A stretch of DNA of 24,397 nt, from IMG/VR virus record IMGVR_UViG_3300042505_000192, positions 1 through 24,397 of that record; one strand, given 5' to 3'. Source of the stretch: a virus. The position numbers and the translations under genes are program-made. The notes beneath the pieces were generated by a model, which searched no databases, was not told where the DNA came from, and was given only the letters and a program-made list of their open reading frames with translations. Shown here piece after piece: positions 21,440 to 24,397 of the stretch (position 1 is its first letter; every line of letters begins with the position of its first letter).

Positions 21440-22996
21440 ATGGCTAGTTTAGCGGAATTTCTTCAGGCGCAGCAGCAGTTTCAGAACCAGCCGAATGCGC
21501 TCGATTATTACAAGAACATCTCTCAAGCGCAGATGATGCCGATGGAGATGGACCTGAAGCGGTTAGAGGCGCGTAAAACCTTTGAGGACTATGAGAATAC
21601 TCAAAGACTACGCGAACTGTTTGCACAGTCTCAGGGTATGCCGGATATTGCTTCTGTCGGGCAATATAGCCCAGACATGGCTATTAAGCTACAGCAAGCC
21701 CAGCTTGAGAACATGGCTAAGCAAGCTCAGATTCGTGAGTCAGGGATGCGGACCGGCAAGATCGGCCAAGAGATGCAGATGGAAAAGGGCAAAGCCTTTG
21801 CTAATGCGATTGGTCCTTATGGCGATCAGTATTATATGGACCTTCAGTCCAGTATGCCAGAAGGACAGGCGCTGAACAAGTTCCGTAGGTCTGTCGGTCA
21901 AGCTTTGCAACAACTGGAACAGCAAGGGTTGACCCCTGACGTGCCGTTTAATATGAATGAGCTAACTCCTGATGCGGCTTTGCGAGCCGCATCAGGACAT
22001 GGCTACCGCTCTCAGTATTTTGAAGCACAGCAAAAAATGAATGAGATGGGGTATGGGTCACTTCTAAGTAAGAATGAGGAAGCCTATAAGCGTCAGCTAC
22101 CGCCAGCACCATCAGCAGAGCAATACTATGGTGGGGTGCAGATGACTCCGCAAGGTCCCATGAGACAGCCTCCCATCATGGGTCCACAGTCTACCCCATT
22201 TGAAGTGGTTGAACCCGATGCGATGCAAGACATGCAACCAGCGCCTATGGGGGCTGATGACGTTGACGCATTGCGTACCATGTACCAACAGGCCAAGGGA
22301 CCGGATAAGGAGCGGCTAGGGGCTATGCTGGCGGATGCTGTCAAGCAAAGTCTCCCACGGCGTGATGGCTTTATTACACCCCAACAGCGTCAGCAAATGG
22401 TGGTCGAGGAAAAGGCCGCAGAGACTAAGGCGCAAGAGGAAGCTAAGGCGCAGGTCGCACAGTCTGAAGCACGTAAGCAAAAAGCGGAGGTGCTGTCCTC
22501 TTTGCCAACAGTGCCGGAACTGAATAAATTGATTGACCAGTCCATGTCAGGCCAGATTGAGGCAATCGGCAAAGGCAAGCTGTTAGGTGAGATAGCCGGT
22601 GTCCCTACTGAGGCGCTAGGCGCTAGTAAACAGCTTGCGATTGTAGCCGCTCAGATGAAACAGATCGCCAAATCTTTGATTGGTTCCAGTGCTTTATCTG
22701 ATTTTGAGCAGCGACTAATGTCAGACGCGGCGGGTAATATTGATGATGCATCGACCCCAGCCAAGACCCGAAAACAACAGCTAAAAATGTTTAACCGGAT
22801 ATTGCGCAAGTCTCTAATGAAAAGCCCTGAACTAGCTAAGAGATTGAACGCAGCAGAAGATGATGCAATTGAGGATGAAGCACCCGAGGCACCCTCTGTA
22901 AAGCGTGGCAGTACCCCCAAGATTGGACAGATTGAATCTGGTTATATGTTCAAGGGCGGTGATCCTGCTGATCCTAATAGCTGGGAGAAACAATAA
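21440..22996 (+). CDS. DNA ejection protein 2
   Basis: The 518-residue product is Gln/Met/Ala-rich and mainly helical, as expected for the gp20-type ejection protein. It starts MASLAEFLQAQQQFQNQPNA, has a Pro/Gln-rich middle (about 215-265), a coiled coil near 315-345 (EEKAAETKAQEEAKAQVAQS), and a conserved helical region around 385-430 (QLAIVAAQMKQIAKSLIGSS, then LSDFEQRLMSDAAGNID). The C terminus reads KIGQIESGYMFKGGDPADP, a G-x-I-x-x-GY-x-F-x-GGDP ending common in phage injection proteins. AGGT just upstream serves as a modest ribosome site. The stop overlaps the next start as TAATG. A 13-bp perfect hairpin lies inside it. Confidence 0.85.
   Translation: MASLAEFLQAQQQFQNQPNALDYYKNISQAQMMPMEMDLKRLEARKTFEDYENTQRLRELFAQSQGMPDIASVGQYSPDMAIKLQQAQLENMAKQAQIRESGMRTGKIGQEMQMEKGKAFANAIGPYGDQYYMDLQSSMPEGQALNKFRRSVGQALQQLEQQGLTPDVPFNMNELTPDAALRAASGHGYRSQYFEAQQKMNEMGYGSLLSKNEEAYKRQLPPAPSAEQYYGGVQMTPQGPMRQPPIMGPQSTPFEVVEPDAMQDMQPAPMGADDVDALRTMYQQAKGPDKERLGAMLADAVKQSLPRRDGFITPQQRQQMVVEEKAAETKAQEEAKAQVAQSEARKQKAEVLSSLPTVPELNKLIDQSMSGQIEAIGKGKLLGEIAGVPTEALGASKQLAIVAAQMKQIAKSLIGSSALSDFEQRLMSDAAGNIDDASTPAKTRKQQLKMFNRILRKSLMKSPELAKRLNAAEDDAIEDEAPEAPSVKRGSTPKIGQIESGYMFKGGDPADPNSWEKQ
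21967..21997 (+). repeat. Perfect 13-bp intragenic hairpin in ejection gene 2
   Basis: TCCTGATGCGGCT (21967-21979) pairs perfectly with AGCCGCATCAGGA (21985-21997) around a TTGCG loop. It encodes TPDAALRAASG at about residues 177-187. It is the longest perfect hairpin in the window, lies mid-gene, and has no T-tract. Confidence 0.65.
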
Positions 22997-24397
22997 TGGC
23001 CGGTCCTTGGGAGCAGTATCAGACTGAATCTGGCCCTTGGTCGCGTTATGGCGCACCCAAGCCCGTGCCAGAATATAAGCCGGGAATGTTTGAGCTAGGC
23101 TTAGATATCTCTAGCGCCCGCTCTGATCCTTGGTATGAGCAGCTTGCTAAAGGTGCTGCTATCGGTTTACGCGGCATGGGAAAAGGTATCAAGGGCTTAG
23201 TGTCTGAGCTTGAACCGGCTGATATCGCGGAAATCGAGGCCATGAAACGCTACCAGTCGGAGGCGGGCTGGCCCGCTACTGTGGGGCGCATAGCCGCTGA
23301 AGCGCCCGCTTATATGGCGGGTGCTGGGCTTGGTCCAGCTACCATGCTAGGACGTGCGGCTACAGCAGCCGGCACTGCTGCAACCATTAGCCCTGAAGAT
23401 AGGCTTAGAAGCGCAGGAGAGGCTGCTCTAGGCTCATACGTGGGTGAGGGGCTAGTAGGGGGGCTGGGTAAGATAATGCGCGGCCCTGTGGCTCAGAAGG
23501 GGGTTGCTGAATTGTTTGAGGAAGGTGTACGGCCAACAGCCGCACAAGCTATCGGTGGCGCAGTGAAGACCGCCGAGGAAAAGCTGGAATCTGTGCCGCT
23601 CATCGGTGCTGCTATTACGAAAGCACATCGCCGGGGAATGGAAACATTTAACACGGCAACGCTTAAGAAAGTTGTAGACGATCTAAATAGGGAAATTGAT
23701 GCTGTTTCGGCTGGTGTACCCAGTGCCCCCGGTCAAGCACCTGTCTCCCCCATGCAGCGTATTGAGGTCGGTGATATCCAGCCGGGGACCACTGGATTCC
23801 AGCAGGTAAAGAGTGCTGTTAAGGAAGCATACGGAAGGCTAGTTGAGAATACGTCCGGCGAAATGACTCCCGAGTTACAGGCTGGCTTACAGGGTATTCG
23901 TGATTTAGCCGGTACGTTGCGTGGTTCTTACGCAAAACAGATTGATGACATTCTTAAAAACACGATTGAAAGCAGATTAAAGCCGGGACAGCGTGTAGAC
24001 GGTGTGACTATCAAGGAGATTGATTCAGAGCTAACCAATCTAGCGGAGAATTACACTAAGTCTAGCATTGCTGACGAGCGCAGAATCGGGCAAGCGATTC
24101 AAGAGGCACAGCGTCAAATGCACCTGATGATGGAGGGTCAGAACCCAGACTATGCAACAGCGCTTAGGAATGCGGATTCTGCATACTTCAAATTGAAGCG
24201 CATTGAACAGGCCACCACGTCATCTGTTGCTAATGAACTCATGACCCCGGCACAGCTATTGCAATCCTTGCGTGGCCGCGATAGGACTGGCTTTGCTCAA
24301 GGCACCATGCCTATGCAGGAATGGGGGAGAGCAGCGCAAGAGGTGCTAGGTAACAAATACCCTGATTCCGGTACTGCTGGCAGATTGGGTTTAGGTG
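22996..24397 (+). CDS. DNA ejection protein 3, cut by the window end
   Basis: Starting at ATG 22996, overlapping the previous stop as TAATG, the frame stays open to the last base, giving 467 residues of an unfinished protein. It begins with two short repeats of the pattern GPW-x-x-Y (GPWEQYQTESGPWSRYG). A Gly/Ala-rich amphipathic stretch follows (AAIGLRGMGKGIKGL, then APAYMAGAGLGPATMLGRAA), then EEGVRPTAAQAIGG and EEKLESVPLIGAAITKAHRR, a block typical of large ejected or pilot proteins of podoviruses. The rest is helical. In P22 the matching position is gp16, which helps DNA cross the inner membrane. Because the end is missing, any C-terminal enzyme domain, such as a lytic transglycosylase, cannot be judged. 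Confidence 0.82.
   Translation, partial: MAGPWEQYQTESGPWSRYGAPKPVPEYKPGMFELGLDISSARSDPWYEQLAKGAAIGLRGMGKGIKGLVSELEPADIAEIEAMKRYQSEAGWPATVGRIAAEAPAYMAGAGLGPATMLGRAATAAGTAATISPEDRLRSAGEAALGSYVGEGLVGGLGKIMRGPVAQKGVAELFEEGVRPTAAQAIGGAVKTAEEKLESVPLIGAAITKAHRRGMETFNTATLKKVVDDLNREIDAVSAGVPSAPGQAPVSPMQRIEVGDIQPGTTGFQQVKSAVKEAYGRLVENTSGEMTPELQAGLQGIRDLAGTLRGSYAKQIDDILKNTIESRLKPGQRVDGVTIKEIDSELTNLAENYTKSSIADERRIGQAIQEAQRQMHLMMEGQNPDYATALRNADSAYFKLKRIEQATTSSVANELMTPAQLLQSLRGRDRTGFAQGTMPMQEWGRAAQEVLGNKYPDSGTAGRLGLG

Noticed and set aside
22612-22625. Tandem GGCGCTA repeat
   Set aside because: Only two copies, in frame in coding sequence; no sign of a repeat array.
1-24397. tRNA genes, CRISPR arrays, insertion sequences, integrase or att sites
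   Set aside because: I looked for tRNA-like cloverleaves, regular spaced repeats, transposase motifs and integrase motifs and saw none that hold up; the three-way junction at 1358-1409 lacks tRNA features.

Overview
This window is part of the late (virion-building) region of a tailed, double-stranded DNA phage with a short tail, related in plan to the podoviruses P22 and Sf6. The evidence is a P22-type portal, an acidic, coiled-coil scaffolding protein, a P22 gp5-type coat protein, gp4-like and gp10-like tail-completion proteins, and three DNA-ejection-type proteins in the canonical order. Every gene I can support is on the + strand. No integrase, repressor, polymerase or lysis gene is visible, so lifestyle and host cannot be read from this piece. 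Strong Shine-Dalgarno sites and moderate GC suggest a Gram-negative host, but that is weak inference.

Layout. 1-1064: the end of a nucleotide-metabolism region (the 3' end of a possible ThyX-like gene and a DUF3310 gene) followed by three tiny overlapping genes, one of them a 56-residue protein with four cysteines. 1057-5351: packaging genes (putative small terminase, an inserted HNH/AP2 homing endonuclease, large terminase, portal). 5367-6230: scaffold. 6231-6457: two terminator hairpins, a possible extended -10 promoter and a structured leader. 6458-8111: coat protein and a small Ig-like/decoration-type protein, closed by a third terminator-like hairpin. 8127-11311: small accessory genes (one DUF5856/Dps-like) and a first tail fibre. 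11333-15397: a 1354-residue fibre or spike with a self-cleaving S74 chaperone at its C terminus. 15390-18412: gp4-like and gp10-like proteins that close the portal and hold packaged DNA. 18412-19392: a stand-alone ADP-ribosyltransferase-like protein (ART-PolyVal type). 19389-20527: a C1q/TNF-like fibre or needle candidate and a cupin-like protein. 20524-24397: three ejection proteins, the last running off the window.

How it fits together. Terminase pumps DNA through the portal into a shell built from coat on scaffold. The gp4-like and gp10-like proteins then plug the portal, and fibres attach. The ejection proteins, and perhaps the ART, leave the capsid at infection. Most genes from 15390 onward are joined by ATGA, TAATG or 8-base ATGNNTRA overlaps, so they probably form one translationally coupled operon.

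The most interesting points are the ART placed among likely ejected virion genes; a 52-base, three-way-junction RNA element between the terminase genes; an insulated coat/decoration transcription unit; a fibre-like domain fused to the gp4-like stopper; a module inserted in the gp10-like protein; and several perfect 10-13 bp hairpins inside genes. All family calls are from recognised sequence patterns, not from searches.
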